Source of the DNA: Bacteroidales bacterium
GTDB taxonomy: Bacteria; Bacteroidota; Bacteroidia; Bacteroidales; P3
Reading direction: 5' to 3'
Length of the DNA stretch: 64,000 nt
NCBI GenBank assembly: GCA_017962665.1
Contig: JAGCUU010000032.1
Span: forward strand, 1-64,000
The notes beneath the pieces are model-generated. The model ran no database searches. It was not told the origin of the DNA and saw nothing but the letters and a program-made list of their open reading frames with translations. Positions 28,701-35,369 of this stretch are shown in pieces; the first letter of the stretch is position 1, and each line of letters starts with the position of its first letter. The position numbers and the translations under genes are program-made.

Positions 28701-28791
28701 TACTGCACCAATCACAATGCAGTGTCTTTATGCACCTGAATTCAGGTCTACGCTGCCTTCAATGAAACTGAAGATTAAAGAGAAAAGATGA
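22744..28791 (+). CDS. Alpha-2-macroglobulin family protein without thioester
   Basis: A 2015-residue exported protein with a signal peptide (1-24). The N-terminal ~350 residues form a helical, repeat-like region, followed by macroglobulin domains; YFDRPIYKPGDTV-type MG motif FFDRPIYKPGDTVGFFIL lies near 590. The region at about 1190-1250 is acidic and probably the protease bait. NTLSFFQPMLRSEADGTVEVSF marks the domain after the bait. The helical C-terminal domain follows (DGGWSWIAGARYSS). At the position of the reactive Cys-x-Glu-Gln the sequence is VSRQQNP, so it cannot form a thioester. It may trap proteases physically in the periplasm or at the surface. No penicillin-binding protein 1C gene is adjacent. 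Confidence 0.9.
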   Translation: MKKNFFLLVLALLLSVSDLVLRAQSVPVINWQTVDSLVKKQYYSQAYNLSEKYFKKALKSGDSRNMLVGSCYMSIVGDYYREDDMDSTLVRLETILPRLNDVDAAVCRLFMAEYYTNYYSQNLFSIHLNAAMDEETDDYTLWDGNRFKKQITELVYEAFRSSSLMKSTSSESLGSLTKIYKGKDGDLTPTFFDVAMHSFLDILTEMKMTFVGIDNAALLYYAPEQFTKAQFDVKSSSDLAPLAMFTIKKMQEWEQLHLERGEKDGLMIKMYHDRLDRVNQLFPLKKEVVSRLMEAGLKQVIERYRNCGDGRAALLYNQLSKLYLNEERRVEAVNVIDTAVALFPGTPGAVSCENRRLIITKKSVDVKQGSVVPSSRSHIASIVTKNTDRLYFRIVKSSECQKKYDNSEKKCLLAQNVLKQWSLNLEKYYDYKPHTTIVSIPSMPQGDYCLLVSADNSNFDSGFVASYFTVEDLVFVAATNHDIKSGFLIDRVSGKPVASASVTLEYKKGYGSKWSKHATMVTDKDGFFDFSSFPLNKDKYTPYTSFRVYTTYKGRRIVSDAPYYYSDYYDTYNNKKDDINYSVFFDRPIYKPGDTVGFFILAYSLADMDAKVIAGERLRVELKDINSKTIDTISLKTDSLGETSGHFLVPVDATPGSWKIVFKGNKYNTSSFTVESYKQPKFSVVLNMTEQRRHFGDTTVVEGMATSYSAVPVAGAEVSYSIVRNEMQQFWRWGWWPARTTESTVVAEGVTATDNQGLFRIEYVPTPDSNSTTENPVFSYEVRAKVTDINGETHETTTSFAVGSHNSYINYDIEKKNCDSVNIAITHKNLDGKDISGNLKIKVFRLCQPSSPKLENSVMTYAMSEDSNASMSLTRSQFDEQFPLFDYDGTVSNYELWPVDKMIFEDNASVGRDKPYNYSMAGLPKGMYRFEVRMLDGNDTISTVFYNSYEPRASKQPLLSKLIVAELESTQVEVGDSIRVRVGSRFKDVTLYVVMNKNGQKCKHRICHINNEYKKLTFPVSESMLGGVKLELMAVRENESEIQSYNVVVPYSHKNLEIETVTFRDKLEPGHVEQWTFRIKQKKTGDPISAALALTMYDHAIDSYYGDVAWMKFAPWKMSFSGPAFSNVNTMTYGSVDFLPSLNYKTSDSYSYTYRILNGINRESYLFHFADSYVGGVKNGIGRNKTLRKYALQEESSALPEVTTELEIVDDDLIMAEEVAVIENELGIVDAVDENSTKNSNVYVRENLNTLSFFQPMLRSEADGTVEVSFSVPDLLTEWSIHGLAWTSDMKVGAMRTKAVTQKRLMAVPNVPRFLRHGDTCMFSVKVSNLSGNNQNVAVSLEMTDATTGNNLRMIVGDDTKYITIDDGASGEVSFQLAVPREALFVTKYKVVARGNDCSDGEQATIPLLPSRQLVTESMAFYINGQGEKTMELKHLTAIDTSAANFTLSNHSLTVDVTPNPLWLALQSLPFVSRQQNPTNIYLANSIYANSLSLAIVDANPQLKQMFDEWSAGDGDAFISELDRNSDIKQTIIEETPWLRDALKEEQRHRDISIFFDKARINRQLEQDINRLLDAQRADGGWSWIAGARYSSLYTTQYILKTFGVLRQQGVTLSSRVNYALNRAMDYVDRETYNYYKKYIKNQGYEVVNLDYLYIRSYYTSNNMSKQQKEAYDYFYNNAKKKNADFKSLYSQAMMSVVFNRNGDTKLAKEMAMRIKEKALYSDEMGMYWRDNNNGWLWYQRPIETQAMLIRTFHEVLDEDENVAKMQQWLLKQKQTTNWSTDVSTVNAIQALLIARPDQGALFTPSRMSVSYGSHRLSTDSPLHQLHVSQRLSASDITPDDGKVTIRKEDDGIAWGAVYWQYFENVEKIPYSSTGITLKGSLYKVQQDGSLSVVKDGGATSLQVGDKVRVRIEISADRNMEYLELKIPRCAAMEPVSSASGWHWNGGLSYYYSVTNASETLYIDRLDKGKYLLEYDLYVNNAGTFVTAPITMQCLYAPEFRSTLPSMKLKIKEKR

Positions 28792-29614
28792 TTTCTATAG
28801 GATAGTGGTCAGAAATATATGGGACTCCATAGCCCTTCACCAGAGTCTTGAAACGGATCACCTGAATGTTCTTAACAAATATGTAATCAAAGATAGCTGG
28901 CTTGCCATTTCCGAAACCATTGTAAGTATAACTATAGTCGCGTCGTTTTGCAATGAAACGTGCTGACACAAAGTTGGCCGAGATTAGTGGGTTGAAAATG
29001 TCGTCATCAATTGTGGCATTAAAATCGCCGCCAAGGATGACGGGTATGCCGTCTGAGTTATATTGGTCAATGAGCTTTAACAGCAGTTTTATGGATTCTT
29101 CTCTGGCTACTTTGCCTACGTGGTCAAGGTGTGTGTTAAGGTATAAGAATTCTTTACCGGTCTCTTTTATACGGAAACGGGCAATTGTTACGGTACGCAT
29201 ACAGGCAGCATCCCATCCTATTGAGAATTGTTGTGGACGCTCGCTGAGCCAGCGCGTTTTTTGAAATACCAGATCCACTTTGTTGTAGTCGTAATATATG
29301 GCTAAATGTTCGCCACGACTGATGCCGTTGTCACGTCCAACACCTATACGACGATACTTCCTAATGAAATTATTATCAATAAAAGTTAACTGATCAAGTA
29401 GTGCTTCTTGCAATCCAAACACCATAGGATCCTCATTGCGAATCATTTTGATGACGGCATCCTTGCGGTTGTTCCAACAATTCACACCGTCGGCATGTGG
29501 ATAGTTGTTGCTTCGAATATTGAATGATATAACCTTGTACTGCTGTGCATACAGCGGTGGCAAGAATGCGTTACATACAAGTAACAGCAGCAATATCAAG
29601 GTTTTCTTATTCAA
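28775..29614 (-). CDS. Secreted endonuclease/exonuclease/phosphatase-fold protein
   Basis: A 279-residue protein with a signal peptide (1-24, ending in YAQ) and a complete EEP domain. Metal and catalytic residues are visible in VFGLQEA (Glu), LNTHLDH (His, Asp), LGGDFNA (Asp, Asn) and ISDHYPI (Asp, His). The family includes DNase I-like nucleases, sphingomyelinases and sugar or lipid phosphatases, and sequence does not settle the substrate. The bacteroidal secreted group is usually annotated only as EEP family hydrolase. Its 3' end overlaps the convergent macroglobulin gene by 17 bases. Confidence 0.88.
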   Translation of the reverse strand: MNKKTLILLLLLVCNAFLPPLYAQQYKVISFNIRSNNYPHADGVNCWNNRKDAVIKMIRNEDPMVFGLQEALLDQLTFIDNNFIRKYRRIGVGRDNGISRGEHLAIYYDYNKVDLVFQKTRWLSERPQQFSIGWDAACMRTVTIARFRIKETGKEFLYLNTHLDHVGKVAREESIKLLLKLIDQYNSDGIPVILGGDFNATIDDDIFNPLISANFVSARFIAKRRDYSYTYNGFGNGKPAIFDYIFVKNIQVIRFKTLVKGYGVPYISDHYPIEIIFSL

Positions 29615-29676
29615 ATTCTATAAAAATTATATAATAAAACTTTAAACATAATCTTAATTAAACGTAATATTTTTTT

Positions 29677-29699
29677 TTTTTGTACGATTTTTACAAAAA
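29677..29699. repeat. Inverted repeat after the HAD phosphatase stop
   Basis: TTTTTGTA (29677-29684) and TACAAAAA (29692-29699) form an 8-bp perfect stem with a 7-base loop, beside a run of about 12 T. In the direction of the HAD gene the stem is followed by A, not T, so it is not a standard terminator. Confidence 0.5.
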
Positions 29700-30485
29700 T
29701 TAACTGTATTTAACGTTGGGGATTATTCCGAAATGTTTCAGTGCATTGGCTATTCCCTCGTTGTCGGCATCGTCGGTTACATATTGTGAATGTTGTTTTA
29801 CAATTTCTGCGGCATTGCCCATAGATATTCCAATGTGTACATATTCAAGCATTTCAATGTCGTTGGCTCCATCACCGAATGCCATTGTTTCGTCTTGTCG
29901 TATTCCGAAATGGTTGATGATTTTTTCTATACCAACTGCTTTGCTGCTCCCGTTGGGGATTATATCGGTAAAAAGCGGATGCCAGCGGGGCATACGGCAG
30001 TTGGGCAAGTATTCCAGAGCCTCTTTGTCTTTGTCGTCCGGTTGGATGGCAATAAATTGATATACCTCCTTGTCGTACATTTCGAGTAGAGGCCGCATAG
30101 GAGGCATTTGAAATCCTAATTGATTCTGCAGTCGGACAGCAACGTCATCAACACGGTTGATGAACATCTCGTCAGCGGTGAAGCACATGGTGGTAAGGTT
30201 GTTTGCATCTACATATTCAAGCCATTTCTGACAGTCATCTGATGCAATGGGATTTCGAAGCAGGACGGTGTCTCCAACCATGCATAATCCACCGTTGACG
30301 GTAATATAACCGTCAATTTGAAGTGGTAGTTGAGGAATGAGGACGAATGGACGTCCGGAAGAGATGAAGGTATGTATCCCTTTCTTGTGTAGATATTTAA
30401 ATGCTTCTATTGTTCCTGGCAGTACGGAATGTGTGTTATAGCTAAGTAAGGTACCGTCGATATCGAAGAAAATTGCTTTAATCAT
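29700..30485 (-). CDS. Cof-type HAD-IIB family phosphatase
   Basis: A 261-residue cytoplasmic sugar-phosphate phosphatase. HAD motifs are complete: FFDIDGTLL (motif I nucleophile Asp), FISSGRP (motif II), the Lys in SSKAVGIEK (motif III) and FGDGANDIEML (motif IV). The C2B-type cap lies between. Substrates of this group include phosphorylated sugars and flavin precursors and cannot be predicted here. Its start overlaps the stop of the M6 protease gene by four bases, so the two are translated together although one product is secreted and the other cytosolic. Confidence 0.9.
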   Translation of the reverse strand: MIKAIFFDIDGTLLSYNTHSVLPGTIEAFKYLHKKGIHTFISSGRPFVLIPQLPLQIDGYITVNGGLCMVGDTVLLRNPIASDDCQKWLEYVDANNLTTMCFTADEMFINRVDDVAVRLQNQLGFQMPPMRPLLEMYDKEVYQFIAIQPDDKDKEALEYLPNCRMPRWHPLFTDIIPNGSSKAVGIEKIINHFGIRQDETMAFGDGANDIEMLEYVHIGISMGNAAEIVKQHSQYVTDDADNEGIANALKHFGIIPNVKYS

Positions 30486-33202
30486 GGAAGTTTAACGAAA
30501 ATCTTTTGTGTCTGATAACCGCCTAGACGAACCACGTATAGTCCGTTGTGTGGCATCGTGAAATGTTCTGAGTTGGAAGTTATTATAGAAGAAATGATGG
30601 TTTTGCCCAAGAGGTCGAATATTTCTACTGTCTGATTTTCTGCACCGTTGATGACAATATTTCCATTCGCACTATATATGGTTATTCCACCTGAGGTAGT
30701 GTTGATGCCGTCAGATGACTTGAAGAAAGCCCGGTAGGTGTCGTTATTTTCAACAACCACCGTCAAAGGGTTGTCTGTAATGTGAGTTGTATTATAGTTT
30801 TTACGCCAATAGTCGAAGAGGAATCCACTGTTGGGGATTGCAACTATAGTAATAGTGTCTCCGTAACTGAAGTCGCCACCGCCTTCCACTTCACCCATAT
30901 TTGCGCATTCGTTGGCTACCAAGCAGCGTATGTTGACAATCTCGGGTGCAAAGATAGCAGTAAAGAGGCTGTCGGAAGTAACTGTGATAGTTCGGTTATC
31001 GTCGGTGTTGTGTATTATCGCATTGATTCCTTCGCCGTTGTAAGGGCCATCGTGCCAACCGATAAAAGAATAGTGTTCTGATGGATAAGCACGAATATGG
31101 GTGGAAGTGCCGATAGTAAATGTTCCGCTTCCTAAGACATCGTTGATATTGTCGCAACTTTGTACGGTTATGTTGTATTCAGGCATACTGCCTCCGCAAG
31201 GTGAGAAAATGGTGCCAATGACGGTGCTGTTGGCCGCAGATGTGGTGTTGCGCCATACTGTGTTGTCACCGAGTAATATGGTATAGGAACATTCGTTTGT
31301 AGAGACACCTGATGAATTCCATTTGACCACAATAGGCTCGTCGCACAGTTCTAATTGAACGGTTTCGTAGGCTCTGCAGTCACCAAGTGTGGTAGTGGCA
31401 AGAATATCGCCGTTTTGGTTTTCGAAAGAGAGGTATGAGCCATTCCATGTGTCGTGATCGCTATCACGCATAGTAACGGATATTGTGCATGTTGATGTGT
31501 CGCACAGTGGTGCCTGTGGACGGTGTGGTGTGTAGGTGAAAGTGATGCTGTCGCCGGCATATCCGATATTTGTTATATGGATTGTCGTGTCAATCTCGTT
31601 TTGTGTAAGCCAAGGATGGGGATTGGTGGAAGGAGTGAATGAGGTACGGCCGGCGTTGGCGCTGAAGAAGGCTTGTGCAATATTTCCCGATGTGGTGTCA
31701 TTGTTGCCATTGGGACGGAATATGTATACTTCGTCGAATACTGTGTTTGCGTCGAAAGAAGCATCGCCGCCAAATCGACGGTCAATACGATATATGAGCA
31801 ATCCACTGCCCGGGAGTGTGGTTTCGAAGAGTTCGTTGTTGTCACGATATTCAAGGAAGTACCACTGGGATGGGTTACCGGCATTGATACGATAGCATTG
31901 ATTGTAATGGCGTACACTGTCCCCGACGGAATGTAGGCTGTAGGTACCTGCCTCTTTTATTTCAGGGACGCTGTCAATCCAGTTGCCATACATCATCTTC
32001 ATGTACATTCCCATGTGTTGAGGAGGGGTGGTGTTGCTGCACATGAGGTCCCATGAACCGACACTTGTAACATCTGTATAGTTATAATAATGGTATAGGT
32101 CGGGTGCGCCGAGAGTGTGGAACATCTCATGACAGAAAGTGGATGTGCTGAAGTAGTGGGTGCCACTGCCTTCAAGTTGGAGGTTGAATGTGTAGACACG
32201 TTTGTTGTTTATATAAACATAGCGGTCGTAAATTCCCCATTTGTGTGGCCAAAGAAGATCGTTCCATCCAGTGTAGGTGCCTTTAACTATAAAGCAGATG
32301 TTGTCAACCAATCCGTCGTTATTATAGTCTAAATTTATGTCGGTTGGGATTGGACTGTTCTGGTTTACATAGTTGACTGCACGTTCGAGCAGGCTGAATT
32401 CGAGGTTGGCTCTTTCCGCGTCTGACTGATAACCGGTAGGGTTGGTCTGTGCGTTGTATGGCATGTAGCGGCATCTTGGAAGGGAATCTTGGTAAGAAAC
32501 AATAGTGTTGTTAACAGGGGTGGGGTAGAAATATGTGGGGATTCTGAGCTGTCCGTACGAAGCGCGCCAAAAATAATTATGCAAGGATACTGAATTTGCA
32601 GAAGAGTCGTTGAACATGGATTCAATAGTGCTGTACGAAGTGGATATTTCCGTATCGTCAGAAAAACGAATGAATATTACGATATTATTTATTATGCCTC
32701 TGTTGAGGTTTGCGGCCCGTTTTGCCGATGAAGATGTTGACTTTGGCACGTATTGTGATGGAATCTCCCATAGTTTGTGCAGCGAGTCTATTGTCAATGG
32801 TGATGCTATAAGATTTGGTCTAATGCCGTATTCAGCAGGGTTTGACTGTCCTGCTATGAGTGACGTGGGAACGAGTGTCCAATCGTCAGCAGCACGTCCG
32901 TTCCTAATGTCTGCATAAACATACCATCCTGTGTTTTTATCCTGTAGGATTGTGAACCCGTTTCCGTCGTGTAGACGGTGATAGAATTCGTCTCCAGAGA
33001 CAAAACAATGGAGTGTGTCGCCATTGGGTTGGAGACGCATAACCGGCATGTTTTTGACTGGTGCCGCTGCAAGGTTGTTGCAAGTCGAAATGGTTAAGAC
33101 GGCGAGCAAGAAGAATAGACCGATTTTCGTAGCATGATGGCCAGAGATATTCCTCGCGCGGCGAGATAGACCATGAAGGATAGCCATAGGATATTGTTCC
33201 AT
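30482..33202 (-). CDS. Secreted M6-family metalloprotease with T9SS sorting domain
   Basis: A 906-codon gene for an extracellular zinc protease. After a long n-region a hydrophobic signal segment (about residues 28-46) is visible. The M6 catalytic site is FCHEMFHTLGAPDLYHYY (HEMFH near 358), followed by a Met in GSWDLMCS. Fn3-like and InlB-repeat-like segments with Cys and Gly fill the second half. The last ~80 residues are a T9SS type A sorting domain (EIFDLLGKTI, GLYVVRLGGYQTQKIFVK). Starts at 33202 or 33187 both overlap the 3' end of the MATE gene by about 100 bases; no later ATG would keep the signal peptide. Confidence 0.88.
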   Translation of the reverse strand: MEQYPMAILHGLSRRARNISGHHATKIGLFFLLAVLTISTCNNLAAAPVKNMPVMRLQPNGDTLHCFVSGDEFYHRLHDGNGFTILQDKNTGWYVYADIRNGRAADDWTLVPTSLIAGQSNPAEYGIRPNLIASPLTIDSLHKLWEIPSQYVPKSTSSSAKRAANLNRGIINNIVIFIRFSDDTEISTSYSTIESMFNDSSANSVSLHNYFWRASYGQLRIPTYFYPTPVNNTIVSYQDSLPRCRYMPYNAQTNPTGYQSDAERANLEFSLLERAVNYVNQNSPIPTDINLDYNNDGLVDNICFIVKGTYTGWNDLLWPHKWGIYDRYVYINNKRVYTFNLQLEGSGTHYFSTSTFCHEMFHTLGAPDLYHYYNYTDVTSVGSWDLMCSNTTPPQHMGMYMKMMYGNWIDSVPEIKEAGTYSLHSVGDSVRHYNQCYRINAGNPSQWYFLEYRDNNELFETTLPGSGLLIYRIDRRFGGDASFDANTVFDEVYIFRPNGNNDTTSGNIAQAFFSANAGRTSFTPSTNPHPWLTQNEIDTTIHITNIGYAGDSITFTYTPHRPQAPLCDTSTCTISVTMRDSDHDTWNGSYLSFENQNGDILATTTLGDCRAYETVQLELCDEPIVVKWNSSGVSTNECSYTILLGDNTVWRNTTSAANSTVIGTIFSPCGGSMPEYNITVQSCDNINDVLGSGTFTIGTSTHIRAYPSEHYSFIGWHDGPYNGEGINAIIHNTDDNRTITVTSDSLFTAIFAPEIVNIRCLVANECANMGEVEGGGDFSYGDTITIVAIPNSGFLFDYWRKNYNTTHITDNPLTVVVENNDTYRAFFKSSDGINTTSGGITIYSANGNIVINGAENQTVEIFDLLGKTIISSIITSNSEHFTMPHNGLYVVRLGGYQTQKIFVKLP

Positions 33203-34452
33203 AAGAATTCGTGTGATTGTGGGTTATTGAAATTTGAATTATTATTAAGCAGAGCCATGAGACCGAAGAAGAGGATAAAAAAAACTGCTGTGGCGATGAA
33301 CATTGTATTGCGCATCGTCCGTGATGCTGTGGCACCGACAAAGATGCCGTCAAAAAGGAACGCAGCAAATCCGCATACTGGCACAATGAGTACCCAGAAA
33401 AGGTATGGACGTGAAGTTTCGATAATTTCAGGTTTGTCACTGAAAATACGTAATATTTGTTCTCCGCACAGTGCGTAAGCTATTGTAAAGAGTATTGTCA
33501 AAGCCAGTCCCCATAACAGTATGTGTCTGACTGCACTGACAAGAGATTTTCGGTTGCGGGCACCGATGTATCGACCTACAAGGGATTCTCCTGCGTAGGC
33601 AAAACCGTCCATAATGTAGCTGAAAAGAGTGAAAAACTGCATCAGCAGGGTGTCGACAGCAAGGATGTTGTCGCTGATGCGACCGGATTCAGATGTGATG
33701 AAAGTGAATACGGCCGCAAGGCATACGGTACGTAGAAAAATGTCGCCGTTGACCTTGAAGAAGAGTTTCATTTGTCGCCAATGAAGCGTTTCCTTGAGAA
33801 AATGAATCGAATTATACCGGCGGAACAATTTGCCGTATCTGAAATAAATAAAGAAGAGTCCTACCAATAGACCGCTGTATTGGGCAATAACCGTGCCAAG
33901 GGCTACTCCTTTGATATCCATTTTCAGTCCTATGACAAAGAAAAGGCTGCAGATAATGTTTATAACATTGATAAAGATGGCAATCCACATTGGAAGTTTT
34001 GAATTTTGCATTCCAATAAACCATCCCTTTATTGCATAGAGACCGAGAGTGGCAGGTGCAGCCCAGATGCGAATATAGAAATAAATGAGTGCCATAGAAA
34101 TCACATCGTCACTGCCGTTGAAGATTGCCTTTGAAATCATGGCCAACGGATATTGGAGAGCGACAAGGACAAGAGCTATTGCAATAGCAATAGAAATAGC
34201 TCGTATGAAAACGCGGACAGCTTCATCAAAACGGCGAGAGCCATAGGCTTGCGCTGTGAATCCACTGGTACCCATGCGCAGGAATCCGAAGTTCCAATAG
34301 ATAAGGTTAAAGATTTGTGTGCCGATAGCTATGGCTCCTATATGTTGTTCGCTTAGATGTCCTACAATGGCGGTATCCACCATACCAAGTAATGGTACAG
34401 TGATGTTTGTAATTATGTTTGGAAGTGCCAGTTGCAGGATTTTGCGATTCAT
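33094..34452 (-). CDS. MATE family efflux transporter
   Basis: Cation-driven export of drugs or metabolites across the inner membrane. The protein of about 452 residues has 12 predicted helices in two homologous halves. It begins ILQLALPNIITNITVPLLGMVDTAIVGHL, the classic MATE/DinF start, with TSGFTAQAYGSRR soon after. I chose the ATG at 34450-34452 over a GTG one codon earlier. It follows the Omp28 gene after four bases. Its last ~35 codons are shared out of frame with the M6 protease gene. Confidence 0.93.
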   Translation of the reverse strand: MNRKILQLALPNIITNITVPLLGMVDTAIVGHLSEQHIGAIAIGTQIFNLIYWNFGFLRMGTSGFTAQAYGSRRFDEAVRVFIRAISIAIAIALVLVALQYPLAMISKAIFNGSDDVISMALIYFYIRIWAAPATLGLYAIKGWFIGMQNSKLPMWIAIFINVINIICSLFFVIGLKMDIKGVALGTVIAQYSGLLVGLFFIYFRYGKLFRRYNSIHFLKETLHWRQMKLFFKVNGDIFLRTVCLAAVFTFITSESGRISDNILAVDTLLMQFFTLFSYIMDGFAYAGESLVGRYIGARNRKSLVSAVRHILLWGLALTILFTIAYALCGEQILRIFSDKPEIIETSRPYLFWVLIVPVCGFAAFLFDGIFVGATASRTMRNTMFIATAVFFILFFGLMALLNNNSNFNNPQSHEFLWNNILWLSFMVYLAARGISLAIMLRKSVYSSCSPS

Positions 34453-34456
34453 CACT

Positions 34457-35347
34457 TTATTCTATCTCACATTCGGCGACATTGAGAATTCTCTTGCTGC
34501 TTTTTTCTGACACGAAAGCAACGATGTGGCAGTTTGAAAGGATCCAATCGTGATGAACAGCAGTATAGAGGCATTTGCCTAAACGCTTTGTACCTGCTGC
34601 GACAGGATTGTTTGCGGATATGTCGCTGTCGGAACGTCCATCGTTAATGTATATGCCCCAAGGATCGGTAATGACATCACGCAACACATGGTTGTGGATA
34701 TAGTTTTCGTCGTCTGTTCCATCAGGTTGGCGCTGGGTCGCCACGATACCGTCTTCCATAATGAAGAGCGTGAGAGTCAGACTGTCGGTACGAGAGGTTA
34801 GATATTCGATGTCTACATCTATCATTATGGCAGTATCGCCCTGTATTGCTGCATTAACTGCAAGAGCAATGGATGGATTCTGTGCTAATGCCGCGTCTGT
34901 GTGGCTTTCAATATTGGAGGTGGGGGTGAAGATATCCCAAGAAGAAGCAACGGAGTTGCGTCCAACGAGGGCCATTGGATAAGTACCCTCGCTACTTATG
35001 CCAAAGAAAACGCTCCACGTGTTGCCGTCTTCGGTGCGCAGGTCAGGGCTATTGCCAATAGGACGGCAGAATGCCAGAGAAGAGTCGTGGATGGCTACGG
35101 CGATAAGTTGGCCGTTGTATGCCTGTTGTGCTGCTGAAATAGCCACATCAGCCGTAGGACAGTTAACGCAACGAACACCAGTATATTTTTCCAATAATGT
35201 ACGTTGGCTTTTGTCTGCGACCCCTGAACCGTTGTACCATTGCACAGAAGAGCCGGAATATATTAGATAGTTGTCTTCCTCTATTTTGTCGCATCCAGCG
35301 ATAAATAAGAAAAGACAAGCAAAGAGACTATAGAAGATTTTTTTCAT
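34457..35347 (-). CDS. Omp28-related outer membrane lipoprotein
   Basis: A 296-residue lipoprotein (lipobox IAGC, C19). The N-terminal half resembles a thioredoxin-like Omp28 domain: LLEKYTGVRCVNCPTAD contains a C-x-x-C pair (C60, C63), and a beta-sandwich half follows. Omp28 is a Porphyromonas outer membrane protein of unclear function. The gene sits 22 bases after the DUF6029 barrel gene and behind a TlpA-like thiol reductase, a grouping that suggests a shared disulfide or surface role. It is followed directly by the MATE pump. Confidence 0.82.
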   Translation of the reverse strand: MKKIFYSLFACLFLFIAGCDKIEEDNYLIYSGSSVQWYNGSGVADKSQRTLLEKYTGVRCVNCPTADVAISAAQQAYNGQLIAVAIHDSSLAFCRPIGNSPDLRTEDGNTWSVFFGISSEGTYPMALVGRNSVASSWDIFTPTSNIESHTDAALAQNPSIALAVNAAIQGDTAIMIDVDIEYLTSRTDSLTLTLFIMEDGIVATQRQPDGTDDENYIHNHVLRDVITDPWGIYINDGRSDSDISANNPVAAGTKRLGKCLYTAVHHDWILSNCHIVAFVSEKSSKRILNVAECEIE

Positions 35348-35369
35348 TTTAGTGATTTAATATATTGTT

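Noticed and set aside
29660-29700. Intrinsic terminator after the HAD phosphatase gene
   Set aside because: The inverted repeat is AT-only and followed by A residues in the direction of transcription.
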